From NCEH01 sp043195095 (GTDB lineage: Bacteria > Pseudomonadota > Alphaproteobacteria > Rhizobiales > Xanthobacteraceae): DNA of 64,000 bases. Positions within the stretch are counted from its first letter, which is position 1, and each line of letters opens with the position of its first letter. Position numbers and translations under genes: made by a program. Where the stretch lies: the NCBI RefSeq assembly GCF_043195095.1, contig NZ_JBAFWN010000007.1; one strand, written 5' to 3'. Positions 1-7,857 of this stretch are shown here, piece after piece. Below the pieces are notes generated by a model. It was not told the DNA's origin, did no database searches, and saw only the letters and a program-made list of their open reading frames with translations.

Positions 1-1
1 G

Positions 2-412
2 TTCCTGTGCTCCAAGCACGTCATTCCGGTCATGGCCGCCCAGGGCGGCGGCGCGATCGTCAACACCGGCTCCTATACCGCCGGCGTCGGGATCGCGGAT
101 CGCGCGGCCTATGTGGCCTCCAAGGGCGGGGTTGTGGCGCTCACGCGCGCCATGGCGCTCGACCATGTGGACCAGAACATCCGGGTGAACGCGGTTGCGC
201 CGGGCACGGTCCATTCCCCCTATTTCGACCGCATGTTCGCGCAATCCGCCGATCCCGCCGGCATGAAGAAGGCGCTCGACGACCGCGCGCCCATGCACCG
301 CATGGGCCGGCCGGAGGAGATCGCCGAAGCCATCCTCTGGCTCGCCTCCGACAAGTCGGCGTTCGCCACCGGGTCCACCCTCACCATCGACGGCGGCACC
401 TCCATCTGGTGA
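2..412 (+). CDS. SDR family oxidoreductase, C-terminal part (cut by window start)
   Basis: This is the last 136 residues of a classical short-chain dehydrogenase/reductase, an NAD(P)-dependent oxidoreductase. The reading frame is open to the left edge, so the N-terminal Rossmann motif lies outside the window. Visible family marks are the catalytic Ser in GSYTAG, the YVASK motif (Tyr and Lys of the active site), NAVAPGTV after the active-site helix, and the usual C-terminal DGGTSIW. It is followed after 38 bases by a PcaC-like gene and then a hydroxyacid dehydrogenase on the same strand, so it probably ends a catabolic operon. The substrate cannot be told from this fragment. Confidence 0.9.
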   Translation, partial: FLCSKHVIPVMAAQGGGAIVNTGSYTAGVGIADRAAYVASKGGVVALTRAMALDHVDQNIRVNAVAPGTVHSPYFDRMFAQSADPAGMKKALDDRAPMHRMGRPEEIAEAILWLASDKSAFATGSTLTIDGGTSIW

Positions 413-450
413 TGGCGGGGCCGCGCGCGCTTATTCAAGGAGCTATTCCC

Positions 451-846
451 ATGGCCAACACGCGTCCGCGTTCCGAAAAATTCGAAAAAGGCCTCAAGAC
501 CCGCCGCGAAGTGCTGGGCGAGGAGTATGTCAACCGCTCGGTCGACAATGCCACCGACTTCAACTGGCCCATGCAGGTGCTGACCACCGAATATTGCTGG
601 GACAATATCTGGAACCGGCCCGGCCTCGACCGCCGCTCGCGCTCCATCCTGAACCTCGGCATGATCTGCGCGCTGAACCGCCCGCACGAGTTGAAGCTGC
701 ACGTGCGCGGCGCCCTCAACAACGGGCTGACCAAGGAGGAGATCGTCGAGATCCTGCTCCAGGTCGGCGTCTATTGCGGCATTCCCGCCGCCATCGACGG
801 CTTCCGCACCGCCAATGAGGTGCTCAAGGAGATGGGTCTTGACTGA
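451..846 (+). CDS. PcaC-like carboxymuconolactone decarboxylase family protein
   Basis: This 131-residue protein matches the length and layout of 4-carboxymuconolactone decarboxylase (PcaC), a cofactor-free enzyme of the beta-ketoadipate pathway. Family marks are RREVLG near the N terminus, DIWNRPGL in the middle, HELKLHVRGALNNG, and YCGIPAAIDGF near the C terminus. The ATG at 451 follows a purine-rich AAGGAG at 437-442. No other pca genes are present, so it may act on a related lactone or keto acid. It sits between an SDR and a hydroxyacid dehydrogenase and overlaps the latter, which supports co-transcription. The family is sure; the substrate is inferred. Confidence 0.85.
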   Translation: MANTRPRSEKFEKGLKTRREVLGEEYVNRSVDNATDFNWPMQVLTTEYCWDNIWNRPGLDRRSRSILNLGMICALNRPHELKLHVRGALNNGLTKEEIVEILLQVGVYCGIPAAIDGFRTANEVLKEMGLD

Positions 847-1744
847 TCCGGCGACATCCAAACCGGTGGTCGCGGTCATCGGCCTCGGCATGATGGGGCT
901 GCCCATGGCGGCGTGCCTCGTGAAGGCCGGCTTCGACACGCGCGGCGCCGATCTTTCCCCCGCCGCGCGCGACGCGTTCGCCGCCGCCGGCGGATCGGCC
1001 TTCGCCGATGCGCGCGAGGCCGTGCGCGGCGCGGACGTGGTGATCACCATGCTGCCCGACGGCAAGATCGTGCGCGAGGTTCTGGTGGGCGCGAACGCCC
1101 TGGCGGACCACCTCGCGCCCGGCACCCTCATCATCGACATGAGTTCCTCCGCGCCCCTCGGCACGGCGAAGCTCGGGGAAGAGCTGGTCGCCAGGGGCCT
1201 GCGCTTCATTGATGCGCCGGTCTCCGGCGGCGTGCGCCGGGCCGTGAACGGCACGCTCGCCATCATGGCCGGCGGACCGTTGGAGGATGTGGAGCGCGCC
1301 CGCCCGGTGCTGGCGGCCATGGGCCAGTCGATCTTCGCAACCGGGCCGCTAGGCTCCGGCCACGCCATGAAGGCTCTGAACAATTACGTTTCCGCCGCCG
1401 GCCTCGCCGCCGCCGCCGAGGCGGTGATCGTCGCGAAGCGCTTCGGGCTCGACCCGAACGTGGCGGTGGACGTGCTCAACGCCTCCACGGGCAAGAACAA
1501 CTCGACCGAAGTGAAGATGAAGCAATTCATCATCTCGGAAACCTTCGGCTCGGGCTTCTCGCTCGCCTTGATGGCGAAGGACCTGCGCACGGCCGCCGAG
1601 CTGGCGGACCAGCTGGACCTTCCGATTCCGGTCATCCAGTCCACCGCCGATCTGTGGGACGAGGCGAAGGCGGGGCTGGAACGCGGGGCGGACCATACCG
1701 AGATCTATCGCTATCTCGCGCGGCTCACCGCCGACAAGGACTGA
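839..1744 (+). CDS. NAD(P)-dependent beta-hydroxyacid dehydrogenase (HIBADH/GarR-like)
   Basis: This oxidoreductase belongs to the 3-hydroxyisobutyrate / tartronate semialdehyde dehydrogenase family. The N-terminal dinucleotide motif VIGLGMMGLPMA, the substrate-loop motif DAPVSGG, and the catalytic-lysine region GHAMKALNN followed by a helical C-terminal domain are all present, and the length (301 residues) is usual. The start is taken as TTG at 839 because AAGGAG (826-831) lies seven bases before it. An ATG at 815 is also in frame but would overlap the previous gene by 32 bases. The TTG start overlaps that stop codon by eight bases, pointing to translational coupling. The substrate is unknown. 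Confidence 0.88.
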   Translation: MTDPATSKPVVAVIGLGMMGLPMAACLVKAGFDTRGADLSPAARDAFAAAGGSAFADAREAVRGADVVITMLPDGKIVREVLVGANALADHLAPGTLIIDMSSSAPLGTAKLGEELVARGLRFIDAPVSGGVRRAVNGTLAIMAGGPLEDVERARPVLAAMGQSIFATGPLGSGHAMKALNNYVSAAGLAAAAEAVIVAKRFGLDPNVAVDVLNASTGKNNSTEVKMKQFIISETFGSGFSLALMAKDLRTAAELADQLDLPIPVIQSTADLWDEAKAGLERGADHTEIYRYLARLTADKD

Positions 1745-1752
1745 CGCCGCAC

Positions 1753-1773
1753 GCCGGGCGAAGGCGGCCCGGC
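1753..1773 (+). terminator. GC-rich hairpin after the 3-gene operon
   Basis: Seven-base arms GCCGGGC and GCCCGGC flank a seven-base loop, nine bases after the stop codon of the dehydrogenase. There is no T-run, so a role as terminator is only likely from its position. Confidence 0.35.
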
Positions 1774-1877
1774 TGCGCCGGGACCGCTCAGCCGGGTTGG
1801 CGCAGCCGTGTTGGAGTAGCCGTGTTGGGCTAAGGACCGATGGCCATTCATGGCTTGACGCTGTTCAAGAGAGAAAC

Positions 1878-1985
1878 GTCATGCACGGGCTCGTCCCGTG
1901 CATCCACGCGGCACCGCTGGCGCTGGCTTTTCAAGGCCTGCACGTTCGGCCCGGCGTGGATCGCCGGGACGCGCCCGGCCATGAC
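1878..1985. repeat. Dispersed palindromic intergenic repeat (rhizobial type)
   Basis: The element has inverted ends GTCATG and CATGAC. Inside the left end is a perfect hairpin, ATGCACGGG and CCCGTGCAT around a five-base loop (1881-1903). Translated, it gives a HGLVPCIHA ... DRRDAPGHDDR string, very like spurious peptides commonly annotated from short intergenic repeats in Rhizobiales genomes. No gene is supported here. The rest of 1745-2053 shows nothing else besides the hairpin at 1753. Confidence 0.55.
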
Positions 1986-2053
1986 GACCGGTGAAAGAAA
2001 GACAATCCCGCGCACCAAACGTCAGGCACCGCGCCGCTGGCTGTCGATCCGCC

Positions 2054-2308
2054 CTAGCCGTCCTGCCCGGCGAACTGCGGCGGCAGCTGGCCGGTCTTGA
2101 ACAGGATCGTCGGCTCGTCGTCATAATCACCCATCTCGGCATCGCCGGAGGAGGAGAAGGCGACGACGCCGGCGCGGGTCTCCGCCAGCCGCTCGGCGAG
2201 CCGTTCGGCGGCGCCGGCGGACTTGCAGGAAATCGGGGCCTCGGCGATCAAGCGCTTGCCCTTGCCGGCCTTGAATCCCTGGACGATGTAAACCGTCTCG
2301 CGCGCCAT
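2054..2308 (-). CDS. Small conserved hypothetical protein
   Basis: This 84-residue soluble protein is not recognised. The ATG at 2308 is chosen because AAGGAG lies five bases upstream of it on the minus strand; the longer in-frame GTG/ATG choices have no ribosome site. The sequence starts METVY-like (MARETVYIVQGF) and has a helical alanine- and arginine-rich middle (AGAAERLAERLAETRAG) and an acidic patch GDAEMGDYDDEP. It has no signal peptide and no membrane segment. It stands alone, divergent from a VOC-fold gene 214 bases away. The good ribosome site and ordinary codon use argue for a real gene. Confidence 0.65.
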   Translation of the reverse strand: MARETVYIVQGFKAGKGKRLIAEAPISCKSAGAAERLAERLAETRAGVVAFSSSGDAEMGDYDDEPTILFKTGQLPPQFAGQDG

Positions 2309-2522
2309 GGCGTCTCCTTGTGCGCCCGCGCCCGGGGCGATGTTTCGCTGTGGCATGAGGTGGTCACACTCCCGGCCCCGCGTACAGGGCCTTGCGCGCG
2401 GCGCGCCCGTCTTTCCCCCGGCGACAGATCGGCGGCGGCGCCGGCCCTGCGGCTTTTTTCAGCCCTGTTGTCGGCCGGCGTTTTCCCGCATCGTCCTTGA
2501 GCGACGACCGAGGGAGACCGCC

Positions 2523-2960
2523 ATGCCGAAGATGATTTTCGTGAACCTGCCCGTTTCCGATCTGCCGCGCGCGAACGCCTTCTACGAGGCGGTCGGCGCG
2601 CAGAAGAACCCGCAATTCTCCGACGACACAGCGACCTGCATGGTGTTCTCCGAGACCATCCACGCCATGCTGCTGACCCACGACAAGTTCCGCAGTTTCT
2701 GCGCCAAGCCGATCGTGGATGCGAAGACCAGCTGCGAGGTGCTGATCTGCATCTCCGCCGACAGCCGCGACGAGGTGGACGCCATGGTCGGCAAGGCGCA
2801 GGCCGCCGGCGGCACCGCCGATCCCACCCCCACCCAGGATTACGGCTTCATGTACGGCCGCAGCTTCGAGGACCCCGATGGCCACATCTGGGAAATCATG
2901 TGGATGGACATGGAAGCCGCCACCGCCGCCATGGCCGCCGACCAGCTCGTGCAGGGCTGA
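2523..2960 (+). CDS. VOC (glyoxalase/bleomycin resistance fold) family protein
   Basis: This 145-residue protein has the two-repeat beta-alpha-beta fold of the vicinal oxygen chelate superfamily. The first half reads IFVNLPVSDLPRANAFYEAVG and the second ends with SFEDPDGHIWEIMW, where the final Glu and the earlier residues would be metal ligands. This subgroup is typical of uncharacterised lactoylglutathione-lyase-like proteins, so the reaction cannot be named. The ATG at 2523 follows a GGGAGACCGCC purine stretch. It is 47 bases ahead of another VOC protein on the same strand, and the two are likely co-transcribed. Confidence 0.88.
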   Translation: MPKMIFVNLPVSDLPRANAFYEAVGAQKNPQFSDDTATCMVFSETIHAMLLTHDKFRSFCAKPIVDAKTSCEVLICISADSRDEVDAMVGKAQAAGGTADPTPTQDYGFMYGRSFEDPDGHIWEIMWMDMEAATAAMAADQLVQG

Positions 2961-3007
2961 ACCGCGCCTGCGCGGGCCTCGCCCGCATGCCAGCGAAAGG
3001 ATGGGCC

Positions 3008-3493
3008 ATGTCCAAGATTTCCCCCTGCCTGTGGTTTGAGCGGGAGGCGGAGGAGGCGGCGAATTTCTACGTCTCCCTGCTGCCGGACTCGCGCATCGAG
3101 CATGTCCAGCGCAATGTGAGTGATTCGCCGGGCGGCAAGGCCGGAACGGTTCTGGTGGTGGATTTCACCCTCGCCGGCCAGCGCTTCATGGCGCTGAACG
3201 GCGGCACGCGGGTCGAACACACCCATGCGGTCTCGTTCAAGATCGATTGCGCGGACCAGGCGGAAGTGGACCACCTGTGGGATGCCTTGGCGCAGGGCGG
3301 GCGGATCGAGCGATGCGGCTGGCTGCAGGATCGTTTTGGCGTGCCCTGGCAGATCGTGCCGCGCGTGCTACCGCAATTGCTGGGCGATCCCGATCCCGCC
3401 AAAGCCCAGCGCGTGATGGCCGCGATGTTGGGCATGGTGAAGCTCGACATCGCCGCGCTGAAGGCCGCGCACGCGGGCACCGCGCCCGCGTGA
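3008..3493 (+). CDS. PhnB-like VOC family protein (3-demethylubiquinone-methyltransferase-type domain)
   Basis: This 161-residue protein starts ISPCLWFEREAEEAANFY and carries GGTRVEHTHAVSFKIDC, WDALAQGG, CGWLQDRFGVPWQIVP and a C-terminal MAAMLGMVKLD helix. These are hallmarks of the PhnB-like domain often mislabelled as 3-demethylubiquinone-9 3-methyltransferase. It has no methyltransferase motif, and a true enzymatic role is not established for the family. It follows another VOC gene and ends 15 bases from the convergent TrmB-like regulator. Confidence 0.88.
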   Translation: MSKISPCLWFEREAEEAANFYVSLLPDSRIEHVQRNVSDSPGGKAGTVLVVDFTLAGQRFMALNGGTRVEHTHAVSFKIDCADQAEVDHLWDALAQGGRIERCGWLQDRFGVPWQIVPRVLPQLLGDPDPAKAQRVMAAMLGMVKLDIAALKAAHAGTAPA

Positions 3494-3508
3494 ACTTTTC
3501 AGTTAGGC

Positions 3509-4288
3509 TCAGGCGCCCTTGCGGCGCCGGCCGTTGGGGCGCGGCGGCTCCTCCGCCGGCGCGCTCAGCGACCAGAGGGTTTCGAACAGCGCCGTCTGGA
3601 GCCGCGCGAAATCCTCGCTCTCGATCACCAGGCCGTAATTCTCGCGCTTGGACGAGATGATGGCGACTTTGTCGTCATAGACATATTGCGTCACCGACAA
3701 GGTGATGCTCTCCGGCGCATAGCGCAGTTCGCGCAGCTCCTGGGGCGTGGACGGCCAGATGCGCTCGGTGTCCTTGTGGCGCGAACGCAGGACCTGCAGC
3801 TTGATGCCCTTCTTCAGCCGCTCGGCGATGTAGCTGTCCATCTCCTCGAGGCCGGGCGTCTCGATCAGCTCATCCATGGAGAGGATGCCGCGCAGCACCT
3901 TGCTCTGGCAGGAGAGGGTCTCCCACAGCACGGTGCGCACGCCCTCTTCCCCTTCGTAGAAGCGGATCTGCGGCTTGCCCTTGGCGCGATTGTAGAGTGA
4001 GCGGATCTGCGGCATCAGATCGCCCAGAACCTGCCGGCGCAGCTCCAGCCGCTGCAACATGCCGACCGGATCCTCCGCGACGATGAAGCGGCGGCCCTGC
4101 CGCTCCTCCACCCGGATCAGTTCTTCCTGTTCCAGGCGGGCGAGCACGTCATAGGCGGTGGTGCGCGCAAGGCCCGCGCGCGCCGCCACCTCCTGCACCG
4201 GCGCCTCGCCCAGTTCCACGGCGGCCATATACAGCTTGAACAGCTTGCCGGTGATGCCGATCTTGGCGAGCTTTTCCTCGATATCCAT
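3509..4288 (-). CDS. TrmB-like winged-helix transcriptional regulator
   Basis: This 259-residue protein has an N-terminal winged helix (about residues 10-65: VQEVAARAGLARTTAYDVLARLEQEELI) of the TrmB/sugar-regulator type. A short linker helix and a C-terminal ligand-binding region with FYEGEEGVRTVLWETL and DKVAIISSK follow. The C-terminal half resembles the phospholipase-D-like domain seen in TrmB regulators. It lies at the 3' end of the nitrilase/ABC operon, 111 bases after the nitrilase gene, and is the only regulator in the aldoxime-nitrile locus. It probably senses an aldoxime, nitrile or carboxylate and acts at the divergent promoter region near 10005-10447; that is inference. Confidence 0.8.
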   Translation of the reverse strand: MDIEEKLAKIGITGKLFKLYMAAVELGEAPVQEVAARAGLARTTAYDVLARLEQEELIRVEERQGRRFIVAEDPVGMLQRLELRRQVLGDLMPQIRSLYNRAKGKPQIRFYEGEEGVRTVLWETLSCQSKVLRGILSMDELIETPGLEEMDSYIAERLKKGIKLQVLRSRHKDTERIWPSTPQELRELRYAPESITLSVTQYVYDDKVAIISSKRENYGLVIESEDFARLQTALFETLWSLSAPAEEPPRPNGRRRKGA

Positions 4289-4399
4289 GATGCCCTATGC
4301 GATTCAGGTGCTTGCCGGCACCCTACCGCAATCCGCCGCGGCCGGCGCGGCGGCGCCGGCAAAATATGGCGGATTGCAAGGGGAAACGAACCCGGCCGC

Positions 4400-5326
4400 T
4401 CAGCCCTTCAGGGCCACGGCGGTCTGCGGCGCCTCATTCACCGTGAGGGAGAACACGTCGGGCCGGGCATAATTGCCGGCGACGTCGAAATCGAACTTGG
4501 CACGGCCGAGTTCGTCCGTGTCCAGGTCCGCCGTCAGCAGGCATTCCTCGTCGAACACCGGTCCGGCGAGCACCTGGCCCAGCGGGCCGATGATCGCGGC
4601 CCCGCCGTGCATCACATAGGTCTCGGGGTCGACATCAATGGAGCAGCGATACTCGGCCGGAAAATCCCCGCGCTTCACCACCTGGCAGGTGGACAGCACG
4701 AAGCAGCGGCCTTCCAGCGCGATATGGCGGATGGTGGGCATCCAGCTCTCGCGGTCGTCCGCAGTGGGGGCGCAATAGAGCGAGACGCCCTTGGCATACA
4801 TGGTCATGCGCAGCATGGGCATGTAGTTCTCCCAGCAGATGACGGCGCCGATCTTGCCGATGGGCGTGTCGAAGACCGGCAAGGTGGAGCCATCGCCGAA
4901 GCCCCAGGCGAGCCGCTCGCCGGCGGTGGGCATCAGCTTGCGATGCTTGCCAACCAGCGTGCCGTCGGGGCCGAAATAGAGCACGGTGCAATACATGGTA
5001 CCGAGCTCGCGCTCCATCACGCCGATCACCACGAAGCAATTGGCCGCCGCCGCCGCCTTGCCGAGCCGGTCGGTCTCCGGTCCCGGCACGGTGATGGAGG
5101 CATCGAGATAGCGGCGGAATTCATCGCGACCGCGCACCGTGCGCACGCCGATGGCAATGTCGAAGTCCGATCCCTTGGGATAGACCGAGATGAAGGCCTC
5201 GGGGAACACGACGATCTGGCATCCCGCTTCACCCGCCTTCGCGATCCACTCCTCGGCCTTGGTGATCGAGGCTTCGACATCGAAAGGCACCGCGCCCACC
5301 TGGGCGACGCCGGCTTTTACAATCAT
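4400..5326 (-). CDS. Nitrilase (carbon-nitrogen hydrolase family)
   Basis: This is a 308-residue nitrilase, which hydrolyses nitriles to carboxylic acid and ammonia. The catalytic triad is visible: Glu43 in VVFPEAF, Lys130 in GKHRKLMPT, and Cys164 in GAVICWENYMPMLR. The CWE-x3-P-x2-R context is that of true nitrilases rather than amidases or carbamoylases. The start at 5326 is chosen because GGAG lies six bases before it; an ATG four codons upstream has no ribosome site. It is 30 bases downstream of livF in the same operon, and an aldoxime dehydratase lies across the divergent promoter. The pair fits an aldoxime to nitrile to acid route. The exact nitrile is unknown. Confidence 0.92.
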   Translation of the reverse strand: MIVKAGVAQVGAVPFDVEASITKAEEWIAKAGEAGCQIVVFPEAFISVYPKGSDFDIAIGVRTVRGRDEFRRYLDASITVPGPETDRLGKAAAAANCFVVIGVMERELGTMYCTVLYFGPDGTLVGKHRKLMPTAGERLAWGFGDGSTLPVFDTPIGKIGAVICWENYMPMLRMTMYAKGVSLYCAPTADDRESWMPTIRHIALEGRCFVLSTCQVVKRGDFPAEYRCSIDVDPETYVMHGGAAIIGPLGQVLAGPVFDEECLLTADLDTDELGRAKFDFDVAGNYARPDVFSLTVNEAPQTAVALKG

Positions 5327-5356
5327 GACACGCTCCATTTGAAAGATTGGGCGCCG

Positions 5357-6061
5357 CTAGACGCCGAGATAGGCGCGCCGCACGCCGGGGTCCGCCTGCA
5401 GGTCCTGCGCGCTGCCGCTCAGCACCACATGGCCGGCTTCCAGCACATAGCCGCGATGGGCGACGGACAAAGCGAGCACGGCGTTCTGCTCCACCAGCAG
5501 CACCGAGACGCCCTGCTGGTTGATCGCGGCAATGGCGGCATGCAGTTCCTCCACGACGATGGGCGCGAGGCCGTGGCTCGGCTCGTCCAGCAGCATCAGC
5601 TTGGGATTGCCCATCAGCGCGCGGCCGATGGAGACCATCTGCTGCTCGCCGCCGGACATGGAGCCGGCCATCTGCGTGCGCCGCTCCGCAAGGCGCGGGA
5701 ACAAAGCGAACACCCGGTCCATGCGAACGGCGAGGTCTCGGGCGCGCCGGTCGCCATAGGCGCCCATCATGAGATTGTCGGAGGTGGACATGCGTGGGAA
5801 CACATGCCGGCCTTCCGGCACATGGCCGATGCCAAGCGCGGGAATGGTATGCGCAAGGCGCCCGAGCAGGCTCTCGCCCTCGAACATGATGCTGCCGCGC
5901 GCCTTGGCAACCAGCCCGGAGATGCTGCGCAGCAGAGTGGTCTTGCCGGCGGTATTGGCGCCGAGCACCGCCACCGTCTCGCCGCGCGCGACATCGAGCG
6001 CCACATTTTCCAGCACGTTCGGTCCGCCGTAGGAGGCGCTGAGGCCCCGGATCTCAAGCAT
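5357..6061 (-). CDS. livF: Branched-chain amino-acid-type ABC transporter ATPase LivF
   Basis: This 234-residue cytoplasmic ATPase powers a LivFGHMK-type importer. It has the Walker A GANTAGKTT, the signature MSGGEQQMVSIGRAL, and Walker B LMLLDEPSHGL. The Thr in Walker A replaces the usual Gly of GxNGAGKT, a mild change. The length and the C-terminal ending VRRAYLGV are those of LivF. AGGAGG precedes the ATG. The first eight bases overlap the end of livG. Members of this family also import amides, short-chain acids and aromatic acids, so the substrate here need not be an amino acid. Confidence 0.93.
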   Translation of the reverse strand: MLEIRGLSASYGGPNVLENVALDVARGETVAVLGANTAGKTTLLRSISGLVAKARGSIMFEGESLLGRLAHTIPALGIGHVPEGRHVFPRMSTSDNLMMGAYGDRRARDLAVRMDRVFALFPRLAERRTQMAGSMSGGEQQMVSIGRALMGNPKLMLLDEPSHGLAPIVVEELHAAIAAINQQGVSVLLVEQNAVLALSVAHRGYVLEAGHVVLSGSAQDLQADPGVRRAYLGV

Positions 6062-6830
6062 GCGCGCCTCCTGCCGCTGCCGTGCCGCCGGTCGCGGTGC
6101 CGTGCGCCGCGCCCTGGCCGAGATAGGCCTCGATCACCAGAGGATCGTTCGCCACCTCCGCCGGTGTGCCTTGCGCGATCAGCCGGCCGAAATTCACCAC
6201 CAGCAGGCGGTCGCACAGAGCCATGATGGCCCGCATGTGATGCTCCACCACCAGGAAGGTCAGCCCCTCGTCGCGCAAGGAGCGGATCACCGCCATCACC
6301 TCGTCCATCTCGCTCGGGGTGAGCGCCGCCATCACCTCGTCCAGCAGCAGCACCTTGGGCTCGGTGGCGAGGGCGCGGGCCATCTCCACCAGCGCCTTCT
6401 GGGGGAAGGTGAGGTCGGCGACATCGGTTTCGGCGATCGCGCCCAGGCCGAGGCGTTCCAGCACCGCGCGGGCGTGGGTCCGGGCGCTCGCCAGATCATG
6501 ACGCAGCAATGCGGCGGTCAACACATTCTCGAGCACGCTCATGTCGGGAAACAGCGCCGCGTTCTGGAAGGTCTTGGTCATGCCCTTGCCGGCGACCCGG
6601 TGCGGCTTGAGGCCGGAGACTTTCTCGCCACCCAACAGCACCTGGCCGGCGGTGAGGCGCTGAAGCCCCACCAGCGAATTGAACAAGGTGGTCTTGCCGG
6701 CGCCGTTGGGGCCGATCAGCCCGACGATCTCGCCGGCCTTAAGGGTGAAGGAAATGCCGTCCACCGCCTTCAGCCCGCCGAACGTCACGGCGATGGCCTC
6801 AGCTTCCAGCACGGGCGTATGCGCATTCAT
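6054..6830 (-). CDS. livG: Branched-chain amino-acid-type ABC transporter ATPase LivG
   Basis: This 258-residue ATPase is the partner of LivF. It carries Walker A GPNGAGKTTLFN, a Q-loop after the LivG-type helical insertion (TKTFQNAALFPDMSVLENV), and Walker B VLLLDEVMAALTPSE followed by VVEHHM with the switch His. The ABC signature region reads LTFPQKALVEMARAL instead of LSGGQQ, as is common in LivG proteins. The ATG at 6830 begins MNAHTPV. A longer in-frame extension would run into livM and is rejected. It lies one base after the livM stop and overlaps livF by eight bases. Confidence 0.93.
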   Translation of the reverse strand: MNAHTPVLEAEAIAVTFGGLKAVDGISFTLKAGEIVGLIGPNGAGKTTLFNSLVGLQRLTAGQVLLGGEKVSGLKPHRVAGKGMTKTFQNAALFPDMSVLENVLTAALLRHDLASARTHARAVLERLGLGAIAETDVADLTFPQKALVEMARALATEPKVLLLDEVMAALTPSEMDEVMAVIRSLRDEGLTFLVVEHHMRAIMALCDRLLVVNFGRLIAQGTPAEVANDPLVIEAYLGQGAAHGTATGGTAAAGGAHA

Positions 6831-6831
6831 C

Positions 6832-7854
6832 TCACTGGCCTCCCTTGGCAAGCGCCGGCTCGGCCTGTGGAGCCACCGCGGGCGGGGCCCTGCGGCTCCA
6901 GCGTTTCGGCCAATAGGCCATGATCCCGCGCGGCTGGATGAGGATGGCGGCAATAAGAATGGCGCCGAACACCAGCTGGGACAGGCCCGCCGCCTTGGAG
7001 GAGAGAAACGCGTTCGCCGTCTCCTCCAGCGGGATCAGGAACAGCGCGCCGATGATCGGCCCGGCGAGCGTGCCGAGGCCGCCGACGATGGCGATCATCG
7101 CCATGCGCACCGAGACTCCGGCCAGCGAGAAGATGGAATCCGGATCGAAGAAGAAGGTGAACTGGGCGAACACCGAGCCGCACACGGCGGTGAGCGCCGC
7201 CGAGATGACGCTGGCGGTGAGCTTGACGCGGAACGTATCCACGCCCGCCACTTCCGCCGCCGCTTCGTTCTCGCGCACCGCCCGCAGCCGATAGCCGATG
7301 GCGCCGCGGGCCAGCAGGCCGAACACCAGGCACACCAGGGCCAGCAGGCCGAGGATGATCCAGTAATAAGAGGAGACCGCCCGAAACGCGAAGTTCAGCG
7401 GCTGGCTGCCCACGAAGGGGATCGACAGCCCCACCGGCCCGCCCGTGAGGGACGCCCAGGAATTGGCGATCACCCGCATCACCTCGGCAAAGGCGAGAGT
7501 GGCGAGGGCGAAATAATGCCCCTTCAGGCGGAAGGTCGGCAGCGACAGCAGCGCCGCCGCCAGGCCGGCAAGCGCCGCCCCCGCCACCAGTCCGAGCCAG
7601 GGCGAAATGCCGAGCCGCAGATAGAGCAGGCTCGAAGTATAGGCGCCGATCCCAAAAAACGCGGCATGGCCGAGCGAGACCTGGTTCGCGAGCCCGCCGA
7701 CGATGTTCCAGGATTGCGCGAGCGCCGCGAACAGCAGCGCCATGGCGGCGATCCGCAGCACATGGCTGCGCGGGTCCAGATAGAACGGCAGCAGGGCCGC
7801 CGCGACGAAGAACAGGAGGAGGAGCACTAGCCCCGGCGTGAGTTTCGCGCGCAT
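6832..7854 (-). CDS. livM: Branched-chain amino-acid-type ABC transporter permease LivM
   Basis: This 340-residue inner-membrane permease has about nine to ten hydrophobic segments. Family marks are SLGHAAFFGIGAYTSSLL near residue 65, the cytoplasmic coupling loop RAVRENEAAAEVAGVD, and GGLGTLAGPIIGA. It forms the translocation pore with LivH. The C terminus has a short charged Pro/Ala tail. It starts three bases after livH ends, inside a tight five-gene transporter operon that continues into the nitrilase gene. Confidence 0.93.
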   Translation of the reverse strand: MRAKLTPGLVLLLLFFVAAALLPFYLDPRSHVLRIAAMALLFAALAQSWNIVGGLANQVSLGHAAFFGIGAYTSSLLYLRLGISPWLGLVAGAALAGLAAALLSLPTFRLKGHYFALATLAFAEVMRVIANSWASLTGGPVGLSIPFVGSQPLNFAFRAVSSYYWIILGLLALVCLVFGLLARGAIGYRLRAVRENEAAAEVAGVDTFRVKLTASVISAALTAVCGSVFAQFTFFFDPDSIFSLAGVSVRMAMIAIVGGLGTLAGPIIGALFLIPLEETANAFLSSKAAGLSQLVFGAILIAAILIQPRGIMAYWPKRWSRRAPPAVAPQAEPALAKGGQ

Positions 7855-7857
7855 GGC

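Noticed and set aside
1797..1994. A short open frame in the gap after the dehydrogenase
   Set aside because: Its translation is that of a dispersed intergenic repeat, not of a protein.
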